The notes under the pieces were generated by a model. The model saw only the letters and a program-made list of their open reading frames with translations, ran no database searches and was not told where the DNA came from. Below are positions 1 through 8,412 of a DNA stretch of 37,143 bases, piece by piece (positions within the stretch are counted from its first letter, which is position 1; every line of letters begins with the position of its first letter). Position numbers and translations under genes: made by a program. Origin of the DNA: Candidatus Binatota bacterium (GTDB taxonomy: Bacteria; Desulfobacterota; Binatia; UBA1149); the NCBI GenBank assembly GCA_012960245.1, contig DUBO01000009.1:1-37143 (forward strand), written 5' to 3'.

Positions 1-386
1 ATCAAGGCGGCGACGGTGGCCGTCGCGACCCCGTGCTGGCCGGCACCGGTCTCGGCTATGATTCGTTTCTTACCCATCTTGCGGGCCAGTAGTATCTGCC
101 CCAGCGTGTTGTTGATCTTGTGCGCGCCGGTGTGGCAGAGGTCTTCGCGCTTGAGATAAACCCGCGCACCACCCATGTGATCGGTCAGCCGCTCGGCAAA
201 ATACAGTGGCGTTTCACGGTTGGCGTAGTCGCGATAGAGACCTTTGAGTTCAGCCTTAAAGCCGGCATCCCTGCGCAGGCTGGCGTAAGCCTGCTCGAGT
301 TCCTCGAGGGCCGGCACGAGGGTCTCAGAGACGTAGCGCCCCCCGTACTCGCCAAAGCGGCCGCGGCGATCAGGCAGAGCGGGCAT
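1..386 (-). CDS. trpB: Tryptophan synthase beta subunit, N-terminal part (cut by window edge)
   Basis: TrpB joins indole to L-serine using PLP, the last step of tryptophan synthesis, in an alpha2-beta2 complex with TrpA. The visible 128 codons start at ATG 386 with [19 protein letters not shown], the usual TrpB opening. They include the motif HTGAHKINN, whose Lys (about residue 90) forms the Schiff base with PLP, and end in the [12 protein letters not shown] segment. The gene runs off the left edge, so the C-terminal two thirds are unseen. The start lies inside the end of trpF (17-base overlap), so the two are probably translationally coupled. It is the last visible gene of a trpE-D-C-F-B run; trpA is expected just beyond the edge but cannot be seen. 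Identification is secure. Confidence 0.95.
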   Translation of the reverse strand, partial: MPALPDRRGRFGEYGGRYVSETLVPALEELEQAYASLRRDAGFKAELKGLYRDYANRETPLYFAERLTDHMGGARVYLKREDLCHTGAHKINNTLGQILLARKMGKKRIIAETGAGQHGVATATVAAL

Positions 387-975
387 TGTTAACAAACTCC
401 ATCATCAGCTTCCTGTTCTTCACCCCGGGCCCGCTCTCCACTCCCCCGGCGCAGTCCACACCCCAGGGCCGCCGCGCTCGCACGAGACCCGCCACGTTGG
501 CTACATCGAGGCCGCCCGCGAGCACCGTGCGCGAAAGGTCCAGTCCGTCGAGCAACGCGCTGTCAATCTGCTGACCACTGCCTCCACCCAGCGGGCTGTC
601 GAGAAGAAGCACTGCTTCCCGCTTCACCGCCAGGGCCGCTTCTACAGAGGGCCTGTCCACTGCTTTTACCGCGCGTATCACCGGCACTTCCCAACCTGAA
701 ATATCTTCATCGGTCTCGTTACCATGAAATTGCAGCCCGTTGATTCCAGTTTCAGCGAGAACCTGCCGCACCCGGTCACGCCCGGCATCAACAAATACAC
801 CATACACGGGAAAGCCGCGAGGTAGTGCGGCCACCACTTGGGCCGCCTGGGGGTCGTTGCAGAAGCGCGAGCTGTGTTCGCAGAAGTTAATGCCTATGGC
901 GTCGGCGCCCGCCAGCTGCGCGTCAACCGCGTCTACGGGCCGGGTCACGCCACAGACTTTGACCCAGGGACTCAT
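370..975 (-). CDS. trpF: Phosphoribosylanthranilate isomerase
   Basis: TrpF converts phosphoribosylanthranilate to the carboxyphenylamino-deoxyribulose phosphate used by TrpC. The 201-residue product has the usual length of the (beta/alpha)8 enzyme. Seen directly: the KVCGVTR strand with catalytic Cys8, the catalytic Asp126 in [12 protein letters not shown], and a late phosphate-binding segment [16 protein letters not shown]. That segment has CAG where many homologues have SSG, a mild deviation. The ATG at 975 overlaps the trpC stop as ATGA, and the 3' end overlaps trpB by 17 bases. It sits in the middle of the trp operon as a separate gene rather than fused to trpC as in enteric bacteria. 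Confidence 0.95.
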   Translation of the reverse strand: MSPWVKVCGVTRPVDAVDAQLAGADAIGINFCEHSSRFCNDPQAAQVVAALPRGFPVYGVFVDAGRDRVRQVLAETGINGLQFHGNETDEDISGWEVPVIRAVKAVDRPSVEAALAVKREAVLLLDSPLGGGSGQQIDSALLDGLDLSRTVLAGGLDVANVAGLVRARRPWGVDCAGGVESGPGVKNRKLMMEFVNNARSA

Positions 976-1745
976 GGGACAAGCAGGCCCGCGAGAGCGG
1001 CGCCGGGGTCTGTGGCAGACATCAGCGATTCGCCCAACAGGAAGGCCGTAACCCCTATCTCCTCCAGCTGGCCGAGCTCGTCCGTCTGGCCCAGCCCACT
1101 CTCTGAAACCAGCAGCGCGCCCTCGGGCGCCAGCGGTGCGAGGCGGCGCGTGACATCGGTGCTGGTGTCGAAGGTCTTCAGGTCGCGGTTGTTTATACCT
1201 ATGAGCGCCGCCCCGATGGCCGCAGCCCTTTCCATTTCAGTTTCGTCGTGGACTTCAACGAGGACGTCGAGCCCTTCTTCGTTGGCGGCGACGTAGAGTT
1301 CATCGAGCTGGCTCCCGGGCAGCGCGGCCACGATCAACAGCACCGCGTCGGCCCCGTGCGCGCGGGCTTCTGTGAGCTGCCACTCATCGACCATAAAATC
1401 CTTGCGCAGAAGGGGCAACGCGCAAGCGGCCCGAGCGTCCTCCAGGCAAGCCAGGCTACCCGAAAAGTATTCCCGGTCGGTCAACACCGACAGGCAGGCC
1501 GCTCCACCTTCCTCATATTGTCGTGCGTGCAGGGCCGCTTCGAAGTCCTGCCTTATGACTCCACGCGACGGCGACGCTTTCTTGATCTCGGCTATTATGC
1601 GGCGCCCGGGGAGCCCCAGCGCTGCAGTAAACCCGCGACGCTCCTGGCCGTAGAGGGGCAGCCCGCGCAACTCGGACAAGGAGTGCTCGGCGCGCCCGCG
1701 GGAAACTTCACCGCGCTTGGTCGCCAGTATGTCATCCAGGATCAC
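972..1745 (-). CDS. trpC: Indole-3-glycerol phosphate synthase
   Basis: TrpC closes the indole ring, giving indole-3-glycerol phosphate for tryptophan synthase. The protein is about 257 residues with the expected motifs: AEIKKASPSRG near the N terminus (catalytic Lys), VLTDREYFSGS, LPLLRKDFMVDEWQ, GINNRDLKTF and LLVSESG. The reading frame is open from 1775, but family alignment and context favour GTG at 1745. That start gives the normal N terminus (ILDDILATKRGEV) and forms a GTGA overlap with the trpD stop. The 3' end overlaps trpF by ATGA. The gene is monofunctional, not fused to trpF. Confidence 0.94.
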   Translation of the reverse strand: MILDDILATKRGEVSRGRAEHSLSELRGLPLYGQERRGFTAALGLPGRRIIAEIKKASPSRGVIRQDFEAALHARQYEEGGAACLSVLTDREYFSGSLACLEDARAACALPLLRKDFMVDEWQLTEARAHGADAVLLIVAALPGSQLDELYVAANEEGLDVLVEVHDETEMERAAAIGAALIGINNRDLKTFDTSTDVTRRLAPLAPEGALLVSESGLGQTDELGQLEEIGVTAFLLGESLMSATDPGAALAGLLVP

Positions 1746-2755
1746 TCCCCCGCTCCACGGGTGAGGGCGACCCACTTTTCGACGAGGTCACGGGCGTCGC
1801 CGCTCTTCATGATCCGGCGGGCGAGGGCCAGGCCGCCAGCTATGTCCTCAGCCTTGTCGGCCACGTACAAGGCCGCGCCGGCGTTGAGCGCCGTGATATC
1901 GGCCAGCGCACCTTCGCCACCGGAGAGTATGTCTTTCAGTGTCGCCGCATTTTCCTCGGCACTGCCGCCGGCCAGGTCATCGATGCGCGCCGTTGCCAGC
2001 CCCAGGGCCGAGGGGTCGATGGTGTAGCCCTCGATGTGCCCCCCCTTCAATTCCACCACAGCTGTCGGGCCCGTGGTGGTGATCTCGTCGCTGCCGTCCG
2101 AACCGTGCACGACCATGGCCCTCTCCGACCCCAGCTCAGCGAGGGCCTCGGCCACCCCGTGCAGCCATTCGCCCGAGTAAATGCCGAGCAGTTGATGGGT
2201 AGCGTGAGCCGGGTTGCAAAGTGGACCGGTGAGGTTGAAGAGGGTTCTCACGCCCAGCTCTCGGCGTGGCCCGGCAACGTGGCGAACCGCCGGGTGGTAA
2301 CTGGGGGCAAAAAGAAACGCGAAGCCGATTTCCTCGAGCGACCGGGCCGAAACCTCTGGAGACACGTCTATGCTCGCGCCGAGAGCCTCGAGAACGTCGG
2401 CGGCTCCAACCTTGCCCGAGGCCGCGCGGTTACCGTGCTTGGCAACGCGTGCCCCTCCCGCCGCGGCTACGAAAGCCGTCGCCGTGGATACGTTGAAGGT
2501 ACCCAGGCCGTCGCCGCCGGTACCACAGGTGTCGAGCAGCGGGCCCTCTACATCCAGCGGTACCGCGCGCGCGCGCATTGCTCGGGCGGCAGCCACCAAC
2601 TCGCTGCGGGTTTCGCCCTTGAGCCTCAGGGCGACGAGGAAAGCGCCTACCTGGGCAGGGGTCGCCTCACCGTCCATGATGAGCCCGACCGCGCGTTCCA
2701 TAACCTCGGCCGAAAGATCATCACCCGCCACGAGCTGCGCGAGTACCTGCTTCAT
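1742..2755 (-). CDS. trpD: Anthranilate phosphoribosyltransferase
   Basis: TrpD transfers the phosphoribosyl group of PRPP to anthranilate. The 337-residue product shows the glycine-rich PRPP loop DTCGTGGDGLGTFNVST, followed by VAKHGNRAASGKVGAADVLEALG, the family signature. The latter carries small substitutions (RAAS for the more usual RSVS). The frame is open to 2818, but ATG 2755 (MKQVLAQLVAGDDL) gives the family-typical N terminus and overlaps the trpE stop as ATGA. No amidotransferase (TrpG) domain is fused to it. In many bacteria trpG lies between trpE and trpD; here the overlap leaves no room for it. Confidence 0.95.
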   Translation of the reverse strand: MKQVLAQLVAGDDLSAEVMERAVGLIMDGEATPAQVGAFLVALRLKGETRSELVAAARAMRARAVPLDVEGPLLDTCGTGGDGLGTFNVSTATAFVAAAGGARVAKHGNRAASGKVGAADVLEALGASIDVSPEVSARSLEEIGFAFLFAPSYHPAVRHVAGPRRELGVRTLFNLTGPLCNPAHATHQLLGIYSGEWLHGVAEALAELGSERAMVVHGSDGSDEITTTGPTAVVELKGGHIEGYTIDPSALGLATARIDDLAGGSAEENAATLKDILSGGEGALADITALNAGAALYVADKAEDIAGGLALARRIMKSGDARDLVEKWVALTRGAGE

Positions 2756-4245
2756 ACTCTTTCCATTTCCCCGGCCTTCTCCAGCGCCAGGATCATGCCG
2801 CGAATCTTCGCCTCGCATTCGGCTTGCTCACGGCTGGGGTCAGAATCAGCAACGATCCCAGCTCCCACCTGCATGTACACCCGCCCTCCCTTGATGAGCG
2901 CAGTACGAATCGCTATGCAGGTGTCGAGATTACCCGAGTAGTCGACCCAACCCACACCACCGCCGTAGAGACCCCGCCGGGTGGGTTCGAGTTCCTCGAT
3001 GATCTCCATTGCGCGGACCTTGGGCGCGCCGCTGAGCGTGCCCGCTGGATGCGCAGCCGCAAAGGCGTCGAGCCTGTCGCAGTCGTCCCTGAGGCGGCCA
3101 CTTACATGGGAAACTATGTGATTCACGTGCGAATATTTCTCGACGACCATCTGTTCGTCGACACTGACGCTGCCGGTTACGGCCACCCTGCCGACGTCGT
3201 TTCGGCCCAGGTCCAGCAGCATGACATGCTCGGCCCGTTCCTTGGGGTCGGCGAGCATGGCGGCGACCAGTCGATCGTCCTCTTCGGGAGTCTCACCGCG
3301 CCTGACGGTGCCTGCGATCGGCCTCACGTGGACCCTGTCGCCGTCCACCTTGACCAGCACCTCGGGCGAAGCGCCAACCGCTATCTCGTCTTCAAGGTCG
3401 AGGAAGAACATGTAGGGTGACGGGTTTATCGTGCGCAGCGCGCGGTAGATCGAAAACGGATTGACCTGCAGCTCCTGCTCGTAACGCTGCGAGAGCACCA
3501 CCTGTATTATGTCGCCCGCGCGTATGTATTCGCGCGCGGCCTCAACGCTCTCGCCGTACTGCCCGGGAGTCATGTTGGACACCGGCGAACCCTTGCCACC
3601 GGGGCCGGACAGCGGGGTTTCTGCCACGGCTTCCGACAAAAGCCTGACCGTATCCTCCAACTCGGCTACCGCGTCGGACCACGCCTGGTCGATACCGCCA
3701 TCGTGGTCCGCCGGAAAGGTGAGCTTTACCGCCGTCATGGTATGGCGGACGTTGTCGAAAACTACGAAGGCATCGACGATCATTCCCGAGAGGTCGGCCA
3801 CGCCGAGATCGTTGGTCGTGCTCTCGGGCAGTTTCTCGACGCTGCGCACGAGGTCGTAGCCGAAGTAGCCCACGAAGCCCCCCGAAAACGCCTCGAGTTC
3901 CTCGCTGTTGGCAACGCGCGGCTTACCAAGTACGCGGCCGAGCACCTCGAGGGGCTTACCCTCCATTGTTTCTTCGCGGCCATCTCTGTGACGGAGCTTG
4001 CAGCTACCCCCCTCGCAGCTCAGCGTCATCGCGGGCCTGGTACCCAGAAAACTATAGCGGCCGACCTTGTCCTGCCCCTCGACACTTTCGAGCAGAAACC
4101 CATGCCCCCCAGCGTGCAGCTTGAGAAACGCAGATACCGGGGTGTCGAGATCAGCTGTGATTTTACGACAGACGGGGACAGCGTCGTAATTCGCGCAAAG
4201 CTGCCTGTACTCGTCGAGTGAAGGCGAAATTGTTGACAGGTCCAC
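2752..4245 (-). CDS. trpE: Anthranilate synthase component I
   Basis: TrpE makes anthranilate from chorismate, normally using ammonia delivered by the partner TrpG. The 497 residues match the family length. The N-terminal region has the LLES...GRYSFLG segment linked with feedback binding of tryptophan. The chorismate-binding domain shows VVLSQRYE, FFLDLEDE-IAVGASPE, RPIAGTVRRGETPEED, LLDLGRNDVGRV and HPAGTLSGAPKVRAMEII. This set fits TrpE better than PabB, as does the neighbouring trpDCFB. The start codon is GTG 4245, only 11 bases after the stop of the SPOR gene. That leaves no space for a leader peptide or attenuator. No trpG is adjacent, so the glutaminase subunit must be encoded elsewhere. 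Confidence 0.94.
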   Translation of the reverse strand: MDLSTISPSLDEYRQLCANYDAVPVCRKITADLDTPVSAFLKLHAGGHGFLLESVEGQDKVGRYSFLGTRPAMTLSCEGGSCKLRHRDGREETMEGKPLEVLGRVLGKPRVANSEELEAFSGGFVGYFGYDLVRSVEKLPESTTNDLGVADLSGMIVDAFVVFDNVRHTMTAVKLTFPADHDGGIDQAWSDAVAELEDTVRLLSEAVAETPLSGPGGKGSPVSNMTPGQYGESVEAAREYIRAGDIIQVVLSQRYEQELQVNPFSIYRALRTINPSPYMFFLDLEDEIAVGASPEVLVKVDGDRVHVRPIAGTVRRGETPEEDDRLVAAMLADPKERAEHVMLLDLGRNDVGRVAVTGSVSVDEQMVVEKYSHVNHIVSHVSGRLRDDCDRLDAFAAAHPAGTLSGAPKVRAMEIIEELEPTRRGLYGGGVGWVDYSGNLDTCIAIRTALIKGGRVYMQVGAGIVADSDPSREQAECEAKIRGMILALEKAGEMERV

Positions 4246-4256
4246 CGCCGATTTAC

Positions 4257-5270
4257 CTACTGCATTGTCACGTATGCGCTTTTGAAACCGAGCTCGTCGT
4301 TACACTCACCCTGAACGACTCGCGCCTCGGTTATCGTTTGATAGCTGCCGATCCTGACCCTGTACCACGGAACGTCTTCTTCATCACCCAGCTTCACGTA
4401 GGCCTGGTAGCCTTCTTTCCTCAGCCTGTGGCCGAGTCCGTAAGCTTCTTCCCTGCTGCGGGTGGCAATGAGTTGGACCGTATAGGCCCCCTCGCCCGGA
4501 GCCAGCTCAAGGTCGGCGTCGGTCAACGGCTTCTGTTCCTTAGTGGCGGCAACGAGGGCCTTCGCCAGGACCGAAGGATCCAGCGCCTCTCCGGCTTCTT
4601 CGTCGGCGACGTCTTCCCCACCGCCGGCCTCCAGCTCGTCCACAAGATCTTGTTCCAGCTCTTCTTCAGCAGGTTGACGTTCTTCGGCTGCACTCGATTC
4701 ATCGTCAGGGGTTTCTGCACTCGAGTCCAGTTTTTGAACAGCCGGGGCCGGTTTTTCGCCGGCCGGGATTTCGACAACCGCTGCCTCCTCGGCCTCCGGC
4801 TCGGGCTCCGGCTCGGCAATGGCTTCGGCTACCGGTTCGGGCTCAGCAACCGGCTCAACGACAGGTTCCGCGGCGGATGCCGGTTCCGCGACTGGCTCGT
4901 CTACTGGCTCGGGAACGACTACGGCTTCGGGTTCCGGTTCAGCTTCTGGCTGCGCAACGGCAACGGGTTCGGCTTCCGGCTCAAGCTGGGACTCAGGCTC
5001 GGGCTCCGGTTCGGCCGCTGACTCGGGAGCTACAATTTCCACAAGCGCGTCCAGGGCCGGGGCCACGTCCAAGGACGACTCAAGCTCAGGCGGCTCGGTA
5101 ATCGGCACCCTGGCCACCGCCGGGTCTGCCTCCGAATGCAGGTCGGAAAATCCACGCCCGAGGTAAAACCCCATGAAGAAAATAAAAAGAGACGCCGCGG
5201 TAAACCCGGCAGCCAGCGCCAGCAACTCGCCGAAAGAAAACTGGTAGTGCCCCCTGCTACGTCCAGCCAT
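4257..5270 (-). CDS. Single-pass membrane protein with Glu/Pro/Ala-rich stalk and C-terminal SPOR domain
   Basis: The 337-residue protein has a short cytoplasmic N terminus and one hydrophobic segment at about residues 14-38. A long low-complexity stalk rich in Glu, Pro, Ala and Val follows (about 45-250), dominated by repeated PEPE, EPVA and AEPE units. A SPOR fold ends it at about 262-337 (YTVQLIATRSREEA ... VPWYRVRIGSYQT ... AYVTMQ). SPOR domains bind denuded glycan strands of septal peptidoglycan, so it probably spans the inner membrane and acts at the division site, like FtsN or DedD family proteins. It lies 12 bases after argS and 11 before trpE, evidently co-transcribed. An argS-SPOR pair is, as I recall, frequent in proteobacteria. 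I cannot assign an orthologue name. Confidence 0.85.
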   Translation of the reverse strand: MAGRSRGHYQFSFGELLALAAGFTAASLFIFFMGFYLGRGFSDLHSEADPAVARVPITEPPELESSLDVAPALDALVEIVAPESAAEPEPEPESQLEPEAEPVAVAQPEAEPEPEAVVVPEPVDEPVAEPASAAEPVVEPVAEPEPVAEAIAEPEPEPEAEEAAVVEIPAGEKPAPAVQKLDSSAETPDDESSAAEERQPAEEELEQDLVDELEAGGGEDVADEEAGEALDPSVLAKALVAATKEQKPLTDADLELAPGEGAYTVQLIATRSREEAYGLGHRLRKEGYQAYVKLGDEEDVPWYRVRIGSYQTITEARVVQGECNDELGFKSAYVTMQ

Positions 5271-5282
5271 AACCCTACGGCC

Positions 5283-6941
5283 TCACATCCGCGACGGAGC
5301 GCTTATTCCCACGAGGCTGAGAGCGTTCCCTATTACCTGTTGCACCGCCTTCACCAACAGCAGTCGGGCCTCCGTCACTTTCTTGTCATCCGATACCACC
5401 CGGTGGCGACTATAGAACCTGTGAAAATCACCCGCCAATGCCTGCACATAGAATATCACCCTGTGGGGCTCGAACGACCTCGCGGCACTTTCAACTATGT
5501 TGGGGTAGTCGTCGAGCACCCGGACCAGCGCGATTTCGTCCTCATGCTGGAGGGCTGAAAGCACGTCGGGCTTGGCTTCGGGCAGCGGGATGCCCTTGTC
5601 CTCGGCCTGCCTGAAAACGCCGGCTATCCGCGTGTGAGCGTACTGTATGTAGAATACGGGGTTCTCAGCCGTCTGCCGCCGCGCAAGCTCGAGGTCGAAC
5701 TCCAGCTGTGCATCAGATTTTCGCGCGAGAAAGAAAAACCTCGCCAGGTCGGCTCCAACTTCATCGATAACGTCGCGCAGTGCCACGAACTCGCCGCTGC
5801 GCTTGCCCATCCGCACGGGCTCGCCGTCGCGCGTGAGGTTGACCATCTGTACCAGCACTACCTGGAGGCCCGAGGGGTCAACCCCCAGGGCTTCGAGAGC
5901 CGAGCGCACCCGTTTCACATAACCGTGGTGGTCAGCACCCCAGATATCGACCACCTTCTCCATGCCACGCGCGAACTTCTTACGATGGTAGCCCACGTCG
6001 GCGGCAAAATAAGTAAGGTCGCCTCCGCTCTTCACCAACGCCCGATCCTTGTCATCACCGAAGTTGGTAGACCTGAACCACTCTGCACCACCTTCCTCGT
6101 AGGTATGCCCCGCGTCTCTCAGCTCCTGTATGGCCGCCTCAACGGTCCCGTCGCCACGCAGTTTCTTCTCGCTGCTGAAGTTGTCCATGCTGACACCGAA
6201 AGCCGCGAGATCCTCGCGGATACGGCCCAGGAGTTTGTCTCCAGCGTAATCGGCGGCAATGGCTGCGGATTCATCTTCGGGCAGCTGTTCCAGGGCGTCG
6301 CCCTTGTCCTCCCGGAGCAGACCGGCGATCTCGGTGACGTATTCACCAGGATACCCTTCCTCTGGAAAGGCCGCGTTCTCATCAACTGCTTGCAGGTAAC
6401 GCGCCAGCACCGACCGGCCGAGTATCAGCATCTGTCGACCAGCGTCGTTGACGTAGTATTCCCTCTCTACATCATAACCGGCGGCTTCCAGTACACGGGC
6501 CAGCGCGTCGCCGGTTGCCGCCCCCCTGCCGTGGCCCACGTGCAGAGGGCCCGTGGGGTTGGCCGACACGAACTCGACCTGTACGCGGCGGCCCTCGCCC
6601 AGGTTTACGCGACCAAAACCGTCTCCTTTTTCGAGAATATCGCGTAGCCTCTCCCGCCAGGCATCAGCACTGAATGTAACATTGATAAAACCCGGGCCGG
6701 CGATCTCTACCGATTCGATGCGGGAGTCGTTTATCTGCGCGGCCAGGGTTTCAGCGATTTTACGCGGGGGCTTGCGCTCAGAGCGGGCGAGCAACATGGC
6801 CACGTTGCAAGCAAGATCACCGTGACCCTGCTCGCGGGGCTTCTCAACCACCACCGGCACGGTTTCGGACAGTTCCAACTCGCCAGCGTCGCGAGCGGCG
6901 GCCAGCGCATCCCCGAGAAGAGACTGTAGGAGTTCTCTCAC
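5283..6941 (-). CDS. argS: Arginyl-tRNA synthetase
   Basis: A class I aminoacyl-tRNA synthetase that charges tRNA-Arg; 552 residues, a normal length. Seen: the N-terminal tRNA-binding (Add1) domain with REQGHGDLACNVAM; the nucleotide-binding motif NPTGPLHVGHGRGAATGD (HVGH variant of HIGH); the arginine-site region YVNDAGRQM; and the DALR-type C terminus, with its anticodon-binding region around YAHTRIAGVFRQ. The KMSKS site is replaced by VRMGKRSGEFV, common in ArgRS and not a defect. The start is GTG 6941, preceded by a G-rich ribosome-binding site. That site is also the 3' arm of a small hairpin starting two bases after the rplQ stop. Confidence 0.96.
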   Translation of the reverse strand: MRELLQSLLGDALAAARDAGELELSETVPVVVEKPREQGHGDLACNVAMLLARSERKPPRKIAETLAAQINDSRIESVEIAGPGFINVTFSADAWRERLRDILEKGDGFGRVNLGEGRRVQVEFVSANPTGPLHVGHGRGAATGDALARVLEAAGYDVEREYYVNDAGRQMLILGRSVLARYLQAVDENAAFPEEGYPGEYVTEIAGLLREDKGDALEQLPEDESAAIAADYAGDKLLGRIREDLAAFGVSMDNFSSEKKLRGDGTVEAAIQELRDAGHTYEEGGAEWFRSTNFGDDKDRALVKSGGDLTYFAADVGYHRKKFARGMEKVVDIWGADHHGYVKRVRSALEALGVDPSGLQVVLVQMVNLTRDGEPVRMGKRSGEFVALRDVIDEVGADLARFFFLARKSDAQLEFDLELARRQTAENPVFYIQYAHTRIAGVFRQAEDKGIPLPEAKPDVLSALQHEDEIALVRVLDDYPNIVESAARSFEPHRVIFYVQALAGDFHRFYSRHRVVSDDKKVTEARLLLVKAVQQVIGNALSLVGISAPSRM

Positions 6942-6945
6942 CTAC

Positions 6946-6962
6946 CCCACCCTTGCGGTGGG
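6946..6962 (-). promoter_or_regulatory. Candidate hairpin overlapping the argS ribosome-binding site
   Basis: Between the rplQ stop and the argS GTG there is a perfect 6-bp stem (CCCACC/GGTGGG) with a GCAAG loop. The 3' arm GGTGGGG includes the only Shine-Dalgarno-like stretch in front of argS. There is no following run of T, so it does not look like an intrinsic terminator. It may instead reduce argS translation relative to the ribosomal genes upstream. Function is inferred from structure alone. Confidence 0.4.
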
Positions 6963-6964
6963 CA

Positions 6965-7348
6965 TCAGTCGCCTGTGTTTTCGGGCGCCGCGGCCTGCTC
7001 CGTTAACTCGATACGCGACAGCGCAGCGTTATCGCCCTTGCGCCTGCCCAGCTTGATGATCCGGGTGTATCCGCCTTCGCGCTGCATGAAACGCGGGGCC
7101 ACGTCATTGAACAGTCTCGCCAACGCCGAATCGGTGCGAACGAAGCGCCGGGCCTGCCTGCGCGCGGCTACTGTCTGCTTTTTGCCCAGGGTGATCATGC
7201 GATCGGCCACGCGACGCAGTTCCTTGGCCTTGGCGTCGGTAGTGGTGATTCCGCCCAGGTCGATAAGCGAGGTCACCATGTTACGAAACATGGCCTTACG
7301 GTGAGACGAATTCCGCCCCAGCTTTTTTCCAACCTTCTGGTGTCGCAT
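6965..7348 (-). CDS. rplQ: 50S ribosomal protein L17
   Basis: The 127-residue product opens [20 protein letters not shown], diagnostic of L17, followed by [24 protein letters not shown] and [18 protein letters not shown]17 sits near the exit tunnel of the large subunit. It is the last alpha-operon gene, three bases after rpoA, the usual arrangement. The next gene, argS, follows after 23 bases with no convincing terminator, so transcription probably continues. Confidence 0.97.
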   Translation of the reverse strand: MRHQKVGKKLGRNSSHRKAMFRNMVTSLIDLGGITTTDAKAKELRRVADRMITLGKKQTVAARRQARRFVRTDSALARLFNDVAPRFMQREGGYTRIIKLGRRKGDNAALSRIELTEQAAAPENTGD

Positions 7349-7351
7349 TTT

Positions 7352-8362
7352 TCAGAAAGTCTCCTGCTCCAGGCGAAGCTTGTCGAGCTCGTCGCGTTCG
7401 GGAAAACTATCCAGGCGCGTGCCAAGGTTCAGCTCCATCGTTATGAGAAGGTCCTTAATCTCGAGCAGCGATTTGCGACCAAAGTTCTTGGTCTTGAGCA
7501 TCTCCCCTTCACTCTTCTGCACCAGCTCACCGATATACTTGATATCAGCGTTCTGCAGGCAGTTTGCCGAGCGCACCGAGAGGTCGAGTTCATCGACACA
7601 ACGGTAGAGGGCGTCGCTGAACAATTGCGATGACGGGACTTCTTTCACCGCCTGGGCCTCAACTTCGTTCACATCAAAGTTGATGAACACCTGCACTTGG
7701 TCCTGCAGTATACGAGCCGCCAAAGCCACGGCGTCGTCGGGACGCACGCTGCCGTCTGTCCACACCTGCAACGACAGCTTGTCGTAGTCGGTACGCTGGC
7801 CCACGCGGGCACCGGTGACAGAAAAGTTAACGCGGGTTATCGGTGAGTAAGCCGTGTCCAGCGTAATGGTGCCCACCGGCGCGCTCTCTTCGCGATTGCG
7901 GTCCGAGGTAAGGTACCCGCTGCCGCGCTTGACCACCACGTCCATCTGGAGCGAGGCCCCCGGGGCGAGGGTCGCGATAACGAATTCGGGGTTAAGCACC
8001 TCGACCTCGGGCCCGAACTTCAGGTCACCGGCGGTGACCTGACCTTCGCTGGAGGCCTCGAGTCTGCCCTCGTGCCTCTGCCCTTCGAAAACCCGCAGGC
8101 GGACTTCCTTGAGGTTGAGCGCGATATCGGTGACGTCTTCCTTGACGCCATCGATGGTCGAGAACTCGTGCAGTACGTCGTGAATAAAAACGCTCGAAAT
8201 AGCAGCGCCCTTCAACGATGCCAGCAGGGTGCGACGAAGCGCATTCCCTACCGTGGTGCCAAACCCTCTCTCGAACGGCTCGAGGTCAAAACGACCGTAG
8301 CCATTAGTAAGTTCCTTGACCTCGATTTCGGGCCTTGAAAGATCCTTCCAGTTATCCAACAT
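7352..8362 (-). CDS. rpoA: RNA polymerase alpha subunit
   Basis: The 336-residue alpha subunit starts polymerase assembly and contacts UP elements and activators. The N-terminal domain has [27 protein letters not shown] (dimerisation). The C-terminal domain has the helix-hairpin-helix region with [38 protein letters not shown]. Start ATG 8362 has a good GGAGG site upstream. It lies between rpsD and rplQ as in most bacteria. Confidence 0.97.
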   Translation of the reverse strand: MLDNWKDLSRPEIEVKELTNGYGRFDLEPFERGFGTTVGNALRRTLLASLKGAAISSVFIHDVLHEFSTIDGVKEDVTDIALNLKEVRLRVFEGQRHEGRLEASSEGQVTAGDLKFGPEVEVLNPEFVIATLAPGASLQMDVVVKRGSGYLTSDRNREESAPVGTITLDTAYSPITRVNFSVTGARVGQRTDYDKLSLQVWTDGSVRPDDAVALAARILQDQVQVFINFDVNEVEAQAVKEVPSSQLFSDALYRCVDELDLSVRSANCLQNADIKYIGELVQKSEGEMLKTKNFGRKSLLEIKDLLITMELNLGTRLDSFPERDELDKLRLEQETF

Positions 8363-8412
8363 CAGTAACGTGCCTCCAAGTGGCGTAGTCGTAATGACGA
8401 CCTGCCGAACGG

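Noticed and set aside
1248-2027. Long plus-strand frame opposite trpC and trpD
   Set aside because: It spans the junction of two verified genes on the other strand, lacks a ribosome-binding site and shows no family motif.
4218-5021. Plus-strand frame with Gly/Arg/Phe repeats opposite the SPOR gene
   Set aside because: The apparent repeats are just the complement of the Glu/Pro stalk codons on the minus strand.
5800-5860. Apparent loss of the KMSKS motif in ArgRS
   Set aside because: ArgRS commonly has a degenerate KMSKS; the MGKRSG version here is not evidence of inactivity.
5634-6647. Plus-strand frame of 337 codons opposite argS
   Set aside because: Antisense to conserved argS sequence with no independent evidence of coding.
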